Source: Alsobacter soli (lineage in GTDB: Bacteria; Pseudomonadota; Alphaproteobacteria; Rhizobiales; Beijerinckiaceae). Taken from it: a stretch of 64,000 nt of DNA. Below the pieces are notes generated by a model, which saw only the letters and a list, made by a program, of their open reading frames with translations, ran no database searches and was not told the DNA's origin. Positions 29,466 to 37,066 of this stretch are shown one piece after another (positions within the stretch are counted from its first letter, which is position 1; the number at the start of each line of letters is the position of its first letter). The translations under genes were made by a program, and so were the position numbers. The stretch is taken from positions 62,001 to 126,000 of the forward strand of contig NZ_PVZS01000007.1 in the NCBI RefSeq assembly GCF_003004785.1, given 5' to 3'.

Positions 29466-29912
29466 ATGGGCGACATCAACATCGGCGTGAACCAGGCGAC
29501 CACCGAAGTCGGCAACGGCGTCGGCAACCTCGTCCTCGGCGGCGCTTCCGCCACCGCGACCCAGACGGTCGGCAGCGATCACTTCGGCTTCGGCTCGCAC
29601 GGCGGCGACTTCAACTTCGGCCAGAACGAGGCCCTGAACCAGTCCGGCAACGGCGCCTTCAACCAGATCCTCGGGCCGGTTTCGGCCACCGCGGACCAGC
29701 ACATCGGAAGCGAGCACGCCGGCTTTGAGCCCGGCTTCGGCGGCCTCAGCGGCATCCCCGGGGTGGGCGACATCAACATCGGCGTGAACCAGGCCTTCAA
29801 CATCTCGGGCAACGGCGCCTTCAACGTGCTCGGGCCGACCTCCGCCGACGCCCACCAGGACATCGGCAGCGTGCACGCCGGACCCGTCTTCGAGCCGCTG
29901 CACTTCGCCTGA
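29466..29912 (+). CDS. Three-repeat small protein A, candidate type I secretion substrate
   Basis: 148 residues made almost wholly of three imperfect repeats of about 45 residues (starts near 2, 48 and 101). Each opens GD-[IF]-N-[IF]-G-x-N, passes GNG-x2-N and LG-x2-SA-x-A-x-Q, and ends [VI]GS-x-H-x-G. It has no Cys, no signal peptide and no RTX nonapeptides. It is Asn/Gly-rich with regularly spaced Asn and Gln, recalling curlin-type beta repeats, but this is resemblance only. The ATG is preceded by AGAGGAGA. A CRP-like box lies 93 bp upstream and a strong terminator follows. A paralogue (144 residues) is encoded at 41621. Known family: none recognised. Confidence 0.8.
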   Translation: MGDINIGVNQATTEVGNGVGNLVLGGASATATQTVGSDHFGFGSHGGDFNFGQNEALNQSGNGAFNQILGPVSATADQHIGSEHAGFEPGFGGLSGIPGVGDINIGVNQAFNISGNGAFNVLGPTSADAHQDIGSVHAGPVFEPLHFA

Positions 29913-29954
29913 CCGGCGTTCCCTTTCACCCTTCCTTCCCCTCCCTCCCGCCTT

Positions 29955-29985
29955 GCCCTCCCTGCCCCCGCAGGGAGGGCTTTTT
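29955..29985 (+). terminator. Rho-independent terminator after repeat protein A
   Basis: Stem GCCCTCCCTGC/GCAGGGAGGGC with a short C-loop, followed directly by TTTTT. The same stem sequence follows repeat protein B at 42076, so gene and terminator were duplicated together. Confidence 0.85.
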
Positions 29986-30028
29986 CGCCGTCCCGGGTTT
30001 GGGCCCTCAAGCTGGCGTCTCGCGACCC

Positions 30029-30044
30029 TGTGGCCGGCGTCACT
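30029..30044 (+). promoter_or_regulatory. CRP-like box 2
   Basis: TGTGGCCGGCGTCACT followed by GCGC, 64 bp upstream of the 30109 start. It matches the island consensus with G at position 5. Confidence 0.55.
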
Positions 30045-30108
30045 GCGCCGGATGCGAGCATAGTCGATGATGGATCATCGAAGACCCCCCCAGCTTTGGG
30101 AGACCATC

Positions 30109-30342
30109 ATGCCACTCTATGATCTCGCCATCCGAAGCGCCCAGGGCCAGTCCTGGCGCATCGAGCAGCGCTATTTCCTCGACGAAGACGACGCGCTTCA
30201 GGCCGCCATCGCCCAGTACGAAGACCTCCTCGAAAGCGAAGAGCCCGACGGCCAGGAATGGGAAGTCGAGGTCCGCGACCGTTCGGGGACGGCCCTGCGC
30301 CTGGGCATGGCGCCGCCGCCGCATGGCTGGACGCTGCACTGA
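30109..30342 (+). CDS. Small acidic protein, unknown function, in the CRP-box set
   Basis: 77 residues, starting MPLYDLAIR. The ATG at 30109 has TGGGAG just upstream; an in-frame ATG at 30067 lacks a ribosome site and lies closer to the CRP-like box. The composition is acidic in the middle (YFLDEDD, YEDLLESEEPDGQEW), with no Cys, membrane segment or signal peptide. Two beta-hairpin-like halves around an acidic helix are plausible. No family was recognised. It faces the patatin gene tail to tail, nine bases apart. Confidence 0.65.
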   Translation: MPLYDLAIRSAQGQSWRIEQRYFLDEDDALQAAIAQYEDLLESEEPDGQEWEVEVRDRSGTALRLGMAPPPHGWTLH

Positions 30343-30350
30343 ACCCGACC

Positions 30351-31394
30351 TCAGGGCGTGGACGCCAGGGCGCCGTTCCTGGCCAGCCACTCCGAGGCGC
30401 GGCGGCGCCCTATGGCGCGCAACTCGGCCAGGAAGCGGGGATCCGTGTCGAACTTGCTCTGGGCGCCCAGCCCGCGCAGTTCCTCCTCCGCATCGATCAT
30501 GTGGACGTTCAGCCGCTTGAAGCGCGTCGCGTCGAGGACGCCCTCCTCGACCAGCCCGGAGACGAACGTGATCGCGCGCAATTCGCGCTGCAGGCTGGAA
30601 TTGAAGCTGATGGTGTTCACCCGGTCAGCGATCTCCTGGGGCGTCGTCGGCAGCCTGGTGATCGACCTGGGATTGATCTGGATGATCAGCACGTCCTCGC
30701 AGGTCGTGTTGTAGATCACCGGAAAGATGGCCGGATTGCCCAGGTATCCACCGTCCCAGTAATAGTCGTCGCCGATGCGCACGGCCTGGAACACGGTGGG
30801 CAGGCAGGCGGAGGCCAGGACGTGGTCCGGACCGATCTCCGTCTGGTCGAAGACGCGCAGGTCTCCCGTGAGGACGTTGGTCGCGCACAGGAAGAGCTTC
30901 ACCCGCCCGTCGCGCAGCAGACTGAAATCCACGAGCTGCTCGAGAATGCGTCTAAGCGGATTGTAGTTGAGCGGATTGAACTGATAGGGCGAGAACGCCC
31001 TCCCCCAGACTTCCGCCGCCGCCCAGGCCCACGCCGCCGCAGCCGGCCCGAACATGGCGAATGTCGCAGGCCCGAAGCGCGGCGCGCCCTCGTGCGAGAC
31101 CCGGTCCCAGAACGCGTCCAACAGGGAGCGCGCGCCCTCATGACCCCCGCTCGCCAGTCCCGCCGCAAGCATCACGGCGTTCATGGCGCCGGCGCTCGTC
31201 CCCACTACGCCCGGGATTTCGAGGTCGTCCTCCTCCAGCAACCGATCGAGGACTCCCCAGGCGAAGGCGCCATGCGATCCCCCGCCTTGGAGCGCGATGT
31301 TGACGCGCAGGCGAGAGGGCCCAGGTCGGCCCGCATCTGCGGCGCCGACCAGGCGACCGTCCTCAGTCAGGTCGTCGGACAGGCCTTCGGTCAT
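30351..31394 (-). CDS. Patatin-like phospholipase
   Basis: 347 residues. The oxyanion loop is QGGGSHGAFAWGVL (residues 36-49), the nucleophile Ser67 lies in GTSAG and the dyad Asp214 in WDGGYLGNP. The protein is therefore predicted active as a lipid acyl hydrolase. There is no signal peptide, so it is cytoplasmic or delivered by another route. Its ATG overlaps the stop of the caspase-fold gene (ATGA, 31391-31394), showing translational coupling between the two. The C-terminal third carries DUF3734-like features of bacterial patatins. Confidence 0.87.
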   Translation of the reverse strand: MTEGLSDDLTEDGRLVGAADAGRPGPSRLRVNIALQGGGSHGAFAWGVLDRLLEEDDLEIPGVVGTSAGAMNAVMLAAGLASGGHEGARSLLDAFWDRVSHEGAPRFGPATFAMFGPAAAAWAWAAAEVWGRAFSPYQFNPLNYNPLRRILEQLVDFSLLRDGRVKLFLCATNVLTGDLRVFDQTEIGPDHVLASACLPTVFQAVRIGDDYYWDGGYLGNPAIFPVIYNTTCEDVLIIQINPRSITRLPTTPQEIADRVNTISFNSSLQRELRAITFVSGLVEEGVLDATRFKRLNVHMIDAEEELRGLGAQSKFDTDPRFLAELRAIGRRRASEWLARNGALASTP

Positions 31395-32794
31395 TTGGCC
31401 AGCAGAGCATCGTATTGCTCGGCCGTAAGGTAGCCGCTCACCGGCGCGCCGCGGCTTCGCTGGTAGCCCATGATGGCCTCACGGCTCAGCGGCCCCAGGA
31501 TGGCGTCGACTGGTCCCGTGTAAAGTCCGAGCGCCTTCAGCTTCTCCTGGATTTCCTGGCGTTGGCGGGCCCCCATCTTCGTCTCGTCCAGCGGCGTTTG
31601 CGGTTCCGTTCCGGACGTGGGGGCGCCCTCTCCCGGTTCCGTCGCAGCCTTGGCCAGCGCGCCGGCGGCGGCCTGCCGGTTGGCTTCGGCCTTTGCTCGC
31701 ACCGCTTCTGCGACAGCGCGCTCGGCGTCGGCCTGCGCCTTTGCGGCGTCCGCCTGCGCGCGTTCGGCGTCGGCCTGCGCCTTGCGGGCCTCGGCCTGGG
31801 CCCGGACGACGTCGGCGCGCGCCGCCTCCGTCTCGGCCTTGGCCTGCTCGACCCTGCTGGCCTCCTCCCGCGCCTTGCGCTCGGCGACTTCCCGCGCCTG
31901 GCGCTCCGCCTCGAGTCTGGCGGCCGCGGCCGGATCCGGGTCACTTTGGCGCGAGGTGAGCGAAGCCGGCTGGAAGGGCGGAGCCTTGGGTGGGATCGGC
32001 CGCGACAGGCTGACGTCGGGAGGGGTTCCCACCACGATGCCCAGGTCTCCGTTCGCTCCCGCCCGGACAGCCTGAGCCAGGCTCACCTCGGATTGGCTCA
32101 GGACCTTTGCGAGCCCATCGGCCGCCTGCTCGCTGAGCGCGTCGATGCGGGAGACCGGCGCACGGGCCGAACTGGACAGCACGGCGACGGTGTTGCTGGG
32201 GAGCGAAGCGCTGAACTGGGGCCTGGCCTCGAGCCCCTCGATGATGGAGCCGAAATCGGGCGTGGTCGGCAGCACGAACACTGCCGCAGTTTTCGCGTGG
32301 CTCGCGATCTGGGCGATCGTGGGCACCGACAGCCCCCGCGACAGCAGGTCCGTCGCGCGGCCGATCTCGCTGTTCTTGGACAGGAAGAAGGTCTGCCCGG
32401 CCCACGTCGCCGTGTGGCCGATGACGAACACCAGGGCGATGTCGGCGGCCTCGGCCTTCGACTGCAACTCGCGGAGGGCGGCTCGAGCGGCGGCGTTGCT
32501 GGGGTTGGCGCTGAGCGCCACGTCGAAACCCCTGGCGGTCAGCGCGTCGGCCAACGCTGTGGCGCGCTTCACTCCTACTGTCGACTTCGGAAGCTTATCG
32601 TAGTCCTCGGCGGCGAGGACCAGGGCGATCTTCCCGGCGGCATGCGCCCGCGCCGTCCCGAACATCACGCCGCAGAGCGCGAGAACCGCCACGAGGCAGG
32701 CCGAGGAGATCACCCGCAACCTTCGGATTATATCTTTCGGCCAATACCCGACAGACTTAATCCTGAGACGCCCCGTTGACCGGATGGAACTCAT
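31391..32794 (-). CDS. Caspase-fold protein lacking the catalytic Cys, with coiled coil and peptidoglycan-binding domain
   Basis: 467 residues. An uncleaved or late signal/membrane segment (about 28-50) precedes a caspase-like (C14) domain at 54-260. The His position is kept (GH, His127, in FVIGHTATW). The usual DACR-N-P Cys block is replaced by FVLPTTPD (173-180), so the peptidase is probably dead. An Ala/Glu/Arg/Lys-rich coiled coil spans 288-372, and a PG_binding_1 domain spans 410-465 (QEKLKALGLYTGPVDAILGP). The periplasmic location is inferred. It is coupled to the patatin gene and divergent from the sensor gene. The loss of Cys is seen in the sequence; a scaffold role is inference. Confidence 0.75.
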   Translation of the reverse strand: MSSIRSTGRLRIKSVGYWPKDIIRRLRVISSACLVAVLALCGVMFGTARAHAAGKIALVLAAEDYDKLPKSTVGVKRATALADALTARGFDVALSANPSNAAARAALRELQSKAEAADIALVFVIGHTATWAGQTFFLSKNSEIGRATDLLSRGLSVPTIAQIASHAKTAAVFVLPTTPDFGSIIEGLEARPQFSASLPSNTVAVLSSSARAPVSRIDALSEQAADGLAKVLSQSEVSLAQAVRAGANGDLGIVVGTPPDVSLSRPIPPKAPPFQPASLTSRQSDPDPAAAARLEAERQAREVAERKAREEASRVEQAKAETEAARADVVRAQAEARKAQADAERAQADAAKAQADAERAVAEAVRAKAEANRQAAAGALAKAATEPGEGAPTSGTEPQTPLDETKMGARQRQEIQEKLKALGLYTGPVDAILGPLSREAIMGYQRSRGAPVSGYLTAEQYDALLAK

Positions 32795-32874
32795 GGCACC
32801 GCTCCGAGTGTTGGGCTATCATCGCTGACGCTGCTATTTTTCTGCAGAAAGCCGAGATCTAGGGGAGTTCTCCG

Positions 32875-33747
32875 ATGGGATTGCGGCTGCGGTTCAACCT
32901 AATCCTTGCAACTTGCTATCTGCTGTGCCTGGGTCTCTCCGTTGTGCTCTTTTACCAGATTTCCCGGCGCGAAGCCATGGAACAGCTGCAGAGTCAGATC
33001 GATCTCCTGAGAGCCCAGGCCCTGTCCGTTCGGCGCTACACCTCCGAGGAAATCCAGCCGCTCCTCGCCGACCAATCCAGTCTCCAGTTCCTGCCCCAGA
33101 CGATCCCATCCTTCTCGGCGCAGACCGCCTTCCGCAACTTCCGGGACTTCTACCCCCAGTTTTTCTACAAGGAGGCCGCGCTCAACCCGACCAATCCGGC
33201 CGACCTTGCCAAGGACTGGGAACGGGACATCATCAACCGCCTGCGCGCGGATCCACAGCTGGACAAGGACGTCAGCATCCGGACCACCGATACGGGGGCC
33301 CACTACACGGTGACCTACCCGCTCGTGATCAAGAGCGCGTCCTGTCTTGAGTGCCATTCCACACCCGAAAAGGCGCCGCCCTCCATGGTCGCGCTCTATG
33401 GCCCAAAGAACGGTTTCGGCTGGAAGCTCAACGAGACCATCGGGGCCCAGATCATATCGGTGCCGATGAGCGTCGCGGAGTCGCGCATCTGGAGGAACCT
33501 GGCCCTGTTCGTGGGCGCGTCCGCCATCGTGTTCCTGTTCCTGATGGCTTTGCTCAACGTGATGCTCAACCGGTACGTAATCAGTCCGGTGATGCGCATG
33601 GCCAAGACCGCCGAGGCGGTCAGCATGGGCGACGCCTCGGTGCCCGAGTTCGAATACGCCGGGTCGGACGAGATCGCGTCACTGTCCCGTTCGTTCAACC
33701 GCATGCGGCGCAGCCTGGATAGCGCGATGAGCATGCTCGACAAGTAA
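32875..33747 (+). CDS. Tll0287-like (DUF3365) sensor with c-type haem motif and HAMP, no output domain
   Basis: 290 residues: TM1 at about 8-28, a periplasmic Tll0287-like domain at 30-205, TM2 at 207-231, HAMP at 232-284, then the end. A haem-attachment motif C157-LE-C160-H161 (SCLECHS) sits in the sensor domain. Proteins of this family usually pass signals to a fused kinase or cyclase; here the protein stops after HAMP. The next gene, 35 bases on, is a soluble Ser/Thr kinase, so signalling between separate proteins is likely. A redox or gas signal is suggested by the haem motif. Confidence 0.8.
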   Translation: MGLRLRFNLILATCYLLCLGLSVVLFYQISRREAMEQLQSQIDLLRAQALSVRRYTSEEIQPLLADQSSLQFLPQTIPSFSAQTAFRNFRDFYPQFFYKEAALNPTNPADLAKDWERDIINRLRADPQLDKDVSIRTTDTGAHYTVTYPLVIKSASCLECHSTPEKAPPSMVALYGPKNGFGWKLNETIGAQIISVPMSVAESRIWRNLALFVGASAIVFLFLMALLNVMLNRYVISPVMRMAKTAEAVSMGDASVPEFEYAGSDEIASLSRSFNRMRRSLDSAMSMLDK

Positions 33748-33782
33748 AGGGGCGAGCGCGGGGGGGGGGGAAGGAGGCGTCG

Positions 33783-35210
33783 ATGGGCGTAACCGGTCGG
33801 CATGATGGCGGGATCGGGATCCAGAGCGTCCCGGCTCTCGTCCCGGCGCGCGTCGGCAAGTACCGCATCGACGGCATCATCGGGCGCGGCGCGATCGGGC
33901 TCGTCTACAAGGGACACGACGAACAGATCGACCGCCCCCTGGCGATCAAGACCCTCCGGCCGGAGGTGCTCGAAGATTTCGGCGAGAAAAACGAACTCCT
34001 GAAGCGCTTCGCCGCGGAGGCGAGGTCCGCTGGCCGCTGCCTCCACCCCAACATCGTCACCGTGTTCGACTTCGTGGAGCACGAGGGCGCGCCCTACATC
34101 GTCATGGAGTTCGTGGACGCCGGCACGCTGGAGAATGTTCTGAAATCGGGCGCCCTGCTGCCGATGCGGCAGGTCGGCGAGATCATGGCCCAGCTCCTGT
34201 TCGCGCTGGGCTACGCCCACTCCAAGGGCGTGATCCATCGCGACGTGAAGCCGGCCAACATCCTTTGCCCGTCGGCGGCCTCGATCAAGGTCTCGGACTT
34301 CGGCGTCGCCCACGTGGATTCGCTCAACCTCACCAAGCCGGGCGGCATGGGGCCGGTCGGCACCCCGAACTACATGGCCCCGGAGCGTTTCCTCGGGCGG
34401 CCTGCGGACGCGCGCTCGGATCTCTTCTCGGCGGGCGTGGTCCTCTTCCAGCTGCTGACCCATGCCAAGCCGTTCGTGGCGACCGACCTGCCGGACCTGA
34501 TGCGTAAGCTGATGAACGAGCCGGCGCCGGCGCCCTCCTCGCTCCGACCGGAGATCTGGCCGGAACTCGACGGCGTCGTGGCCCGGGCGCTCGCCCGCAA
34601 CCCGGACGACCGTTTCGCGTCGGCGGAATCTTTCGTAGACGCCCTCAACGCCGCCGTCGACGCGCGCCCAAATGACCTCGCCCCTCCCCTCGACCTCAGT
34701 TGCCTGTCCATGCGGTCGACCAGGCCGACCGCCTCGGCCAAGGAGGAGCTCAATCGGACCATGGCCGACCGGCTGTCGCCGACCGCCCTCGAAAAATTGA
34801 GCCAGTCCCTTGCGCGGGCGCTGGGCCCGATCGCCAGGCTCATCGTCAGGCAAGCCTCCCGCGAGGCGACCGATGCGGAGACGCTGGTCGCCACGTTGGC
34901 ACAACACATCAAGACGGAGCCGGAGGCGGCGTTCTTTAAGCGGATGGCGACGGAGACGCTGCTGGAGGACATCGGTCTCGCCGCCGCGCGGATCGAGGAG
35001 GCGATTTCCGAGACGGAGCGAAGGGTCATCGTCGATGCGCTCCTGCCCCTGATCGGGCCTGTCGCCCGCGTGCTGGTCGCAAGGCAGGCGGAGACCGCGG
35101 TGGGGCGCGACGACTTCTATGGGCGGCTTGCGGCCCGCATCCCCAACGAGATCGACCGAGCGCATTTCCTCGCCCTTCGCGACAAGCTGCGCCCGGCGCC
35201 CCACGCGTGA
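33783..35210 (+). CDS. Ser/Thr protein kinase with two C-terminal helical repeats
   Basis: 475 residues. The Hanks-type kinase domain spans 26-285: Gly loop GRGAIGLVYKG (34-44), ATP Lys56 in AIKTLRP, catalytic HRDVKPAN (Asp154), DFG (Asp172) and GTPNYMAPE. It is predicted active. After a linker come two copies of a helical unit, at about 335-390 and 409-468, each containing [LI]GP[IV]AR and LA-x2-I. The same unit ends the cyclase encoded next. There is no membrane segment. It is coupled to the upstream sensor (35 bases) and the downstream cyclase (11 bases). Confidence 0.9.
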   Translation: MGVTGRHDGGIGIQSVPALVPARVGKYRIDGIIGRGAIGLVYKGHDEQIDRPLAIKTLRPEVLEDFGEKNELLKRFAAEARSAGRCLHPNIVTVFDFVEHEGAPYIVMEFVDAGTLENVLKSGALLPMRQVGEIMAQLLFALGYAHSKGVIHRDVKPANILCPSAASIKVSDFGVAHVDSLNLTKPGGMGPVGTPNYMAPERFLGRPADARSDLFSAGVVLFQLLTHAKPFVATDLPDLMRKLMNEPAPAPSSLRPEIWPELDGVVARALARNPDDRFASAESFVDALNAAVDARPNDLAPPLDLSCLSMRSTRPTASAKEELNRTMADRLSPTALEKLSQSLARALGPIARLIVRQASREATDAETLVATLAQHIKTEPEAAFFKRMATETLLEDIGLAAARIEEAISETERRVIVDALLPLIGPVARVLVARQAETAVGRDDFYGRLAARIPNEIDRAHFLALRDKLRPAPHA

Positions 35211-35221
35211 GGGGCTGACGC

Positions 35222-36181
35222 ATGTCGGAGCCGCCTACCCCGCCCCCTGCTCCGGCCACCCGCCGCCGTCGCCTCCGGGCCGTGCTGGCGGCGGACGTCG
35301 TGAACTTCACCGGGCTGGTTTCGATCAACGAAACGATCGCCCTCGACTCCCTGCTGGTCGCTCACAAGATCGCCCGGGAGGAACTCGCCGAGCACGGGGG
35401 CTGGCTGTTCGGCTTGCCCGGCGATGGGATCTTTGCCCTGTTCGAGAGCGCGGTGGACGCGGTGCGGTGCGGTCTGGACATCCAGGATCGCCTGGACGCC
35501 ACCGGCTCACGCCAGCTCCGGTTCCGCATCGGCGTCCACCTGGGCGAGGTCCTGTTCCAGGACGAGGCGCCTTTCGGGGAGACGCTGGTGATCGCTGCGC
35601 GCCTGGAGGCTCTGGCCGAGCCGGGCAAGATCCTTGTCTCCGAGGCGGTGCGCGAGGCCGTGGCGCCGCGGATCGTCGCCAACTTCAGCGAGGCGGGCTT
35701 CTTCAACTTGAAGAACAGCCCCCGCCGCATCGAGACATTCCTGGTGACGAGCGTGGAGGCGCGCGGCGGCGCCCTCGACGCCACCGCCAGCGGGCTCGAC
35801 AGAACGGTGCTGGCCCGCCCCCAACCCGAGGTCGACGAGCTCCGGGTGGAGCCGCGCCCGGCGATGCGGCTGCCGCAGGCGGCGCCGCTTGTGGTGCGCC
35901 CGGTCGAGCCTGCGCCCGATGCCGATGCGCAGCCGACGACGGAGACGCCCTCCCCCGTCCCTTCCGCCCAAGCGCCCTACACGCTCGCCTTCCTGGACGA
36001 GGTGACATTGCTTCTCACCACGCATCTGGGACCGGTGGCGCGCGTGCTCGTGCGCAAGCACGCGGCAGCCGAAACCGACGTCGCGGCGCTGATCGAGCGC
36101 CTCGCCCGACAGATCCCCACTGCGACCGAGCGGCTCGAGTTCTCGGAGCACGCCGCGGCGGCGGTGCGCCGCAAGCTCTGA
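35222..36181 (+). CDS. Class III adenylate/guanylate cyclase with C-terminal helical unit
   Basis: 319 residues. The catalytic domain spans about 18-178. Metal Asp25 (LAADVVNFT) and Asp68 (LPGDGIFALF) are present, and the dimer-interface block RIGVHLGEVLFQDEAPFG is typical. The transition-state pair is altered: Arg127 is kept in AARLEALAEPGKI, but the usual Asn four residues earlier is Val123. A Pro-rich linker (196-250) leads to a helical unit (253-310) shared with the kinase next door (LGPVARVLV, LARQIP). The protein probably makes cAMP for the Crp/Fnr protein encoded one base away on the other strand; the Val change leaves activity open. Confidence 0.85.
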   Translation: MSEPPTPPPAPATRRRRLRAVLAADVVNFTGLVSINETIALDSLLVAHKIAREELAEHGGWLFGLPGDGIFALFESAVDAVRCGLDIQDRLDATGSRQLRFRIGVHLGEVLFQDEAPFGETLVIAARLEALAEPGKILVSEAVREAVAPRIVANFSEAGFFNLKNSPRRIETFLVTSVEARGGALDATASGLDRTVLARPQPEVDELRVEPRPAMRLPQAAPLVVRPVEPAPDADAQPTTETPSPVPSAQAPYTLAFLDEVTLLLTTHLGPVARVLVRKHAAAETDVAALIERLARQIPTATERLEFSEHAAAAVRRKL

Positions 36182-36182
36182 C

Positions 36183-36878
36183 TCAGCCGAATTCGGCAAG
36201 CTCCTCCAGTTCGTCCACGTCCTTGATGACGATCCGGCCGCCATCCTGGATCACGAGGCCGTCGTCGCCCCAGCGGCTGAGCAGCTTGTTGAGGCTCTCG
36301 CGGGACATGGCGGTCCACTGCGCCAGTTCCCCCTGGGTGAGCTTGATCTGGATTTCGACGCCGCGCGCCGTCTTGCGGCCATGCTCGGCCGCGAGGTGCC
36401 CGAGGATGCGGGCGAGACGCTGTGGCCCCTGTCGCAAGGTGGCGTCCTCCATCCGCGCGCTTGTCCAGCGAAGACGGGCGCACAGGACCTGAATCACGTT
36501 GCGGGCGATGCGCGGGTCGCGGTCGAGCGCATCGAAGAATACGCCGCGGGATATCGAAACAACCTGACTGGGCGCCATGGCGGAGGCGCCGGCCGTCCGG
36601 CCGCTGCCGTCCAGCATCCCGATCTCCCCGAACAACGCCCCCGGCGTGAGCACATTAAGGGTGACTTCGGCTCCCGCGGCCGACACCGTCCAGATGCGGA
36701 TGCGGCCGTCCACGACGATATAGAGCGCATCGGAAGGATCGCCGGCGCTGAACAGCAGCTCGCCTTTGCCGAGGGGCCGACGCTGCATCCGTCGCGCGAT
36801 CTGCGCCAGGACCTCCGGGTTGGCCCCGGCGAAGATCTCGAGGCTCTCCAGGCTCACGGCCCCTTGGCGCTCCGACAT
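36183..36878 (-). CDS. Crp/Fnr-family transcriptional regulator, predicted cyclic-nucleotide-responsive
   Basis: 231 residues. The cyclic-nucleotide domain spans 12-125, with phosphate-binding residues Gly84-Glu85 and Arg94-Thr95 (FGEIGMLDGSGRTA), equivalent to CRP Arg82-Ser83. There are no FNR cysteines. The HTH (180-203) ends in SRESLNKLL; Arg193 and Glu194 match the CRP residues that read TGTGA. The chosen ATG gives the normal length; longer in-frame starts are not supported. It is convergent with the cyclase. A CRP-like box lies 87 bp upstream, between it and the His-rich gene, suggesting autoregulation. Confidence 0.9.
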   Translation of the reverse strand: MSERQGAVSLESLEIFAGANPEVLAQIARRMQRRPLGKGELLFSAGDPSDALYIVVDGRIRIWTVSAAGAEVTLNVLTPGALFGEIGMLDGSGRTAGASAMAPSQVVSISRGVFFDALDRDPRIARNVIQVLCARLRWTSARMEDATLRQGPQRLARILGHLAAEHGRKTARGVEIQIKLTQGELAQWTAMSRESLNKLLSRWGDDGLVIQDGGRIVIKDVDELEELAEFG

Positions 36879-36965
36879 CGTCCTGCTCCCACGCTGGTCC
36901 GCGCCCCCGCGTCCGGGAGTATAGGCCGCCGCGCGGCGCGGCGCCCACGCCCCCTTCCGGGCGCC

Positions 36966-36981
36966 TGTGGCGCGGGTCACA
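36966..36981. promoter_or_regulatory. CRP-like box 3, shared by the regulator and the His-rich gene
   Basis: TGTGGCGCGGGTCACA followed by GCGCC. It lies 87 bp from the Crp/Fnr start and 85 bp from the His-rich protein start in this divergent promoter, so it is nearly centred. Confidence 0.65.
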
Positions 36982-37066
36982 GCGCCCTCGCGCGCGCCCG
37001 CGCACTCTCCCGTGACGACCGCCCGGGCGCCTGCGCTCCGGCGGCCGATCGCAACGGAGGCGCGCC

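Noticed and set aside
31391-32794. Active metacaspase-type toxin
   Set aside because: The Cys-containing block is replaced by VLPTTPD, so peptidase activity is unlikely; it was kept as a dead caspase fold.
36183-36878. FNR-type oxygen sensor
   Set aside because: No N-terminal or internal cysteine cluster for an Fe-S centre; the cyclic-nucleotide phosphate-binding residues are present instead.
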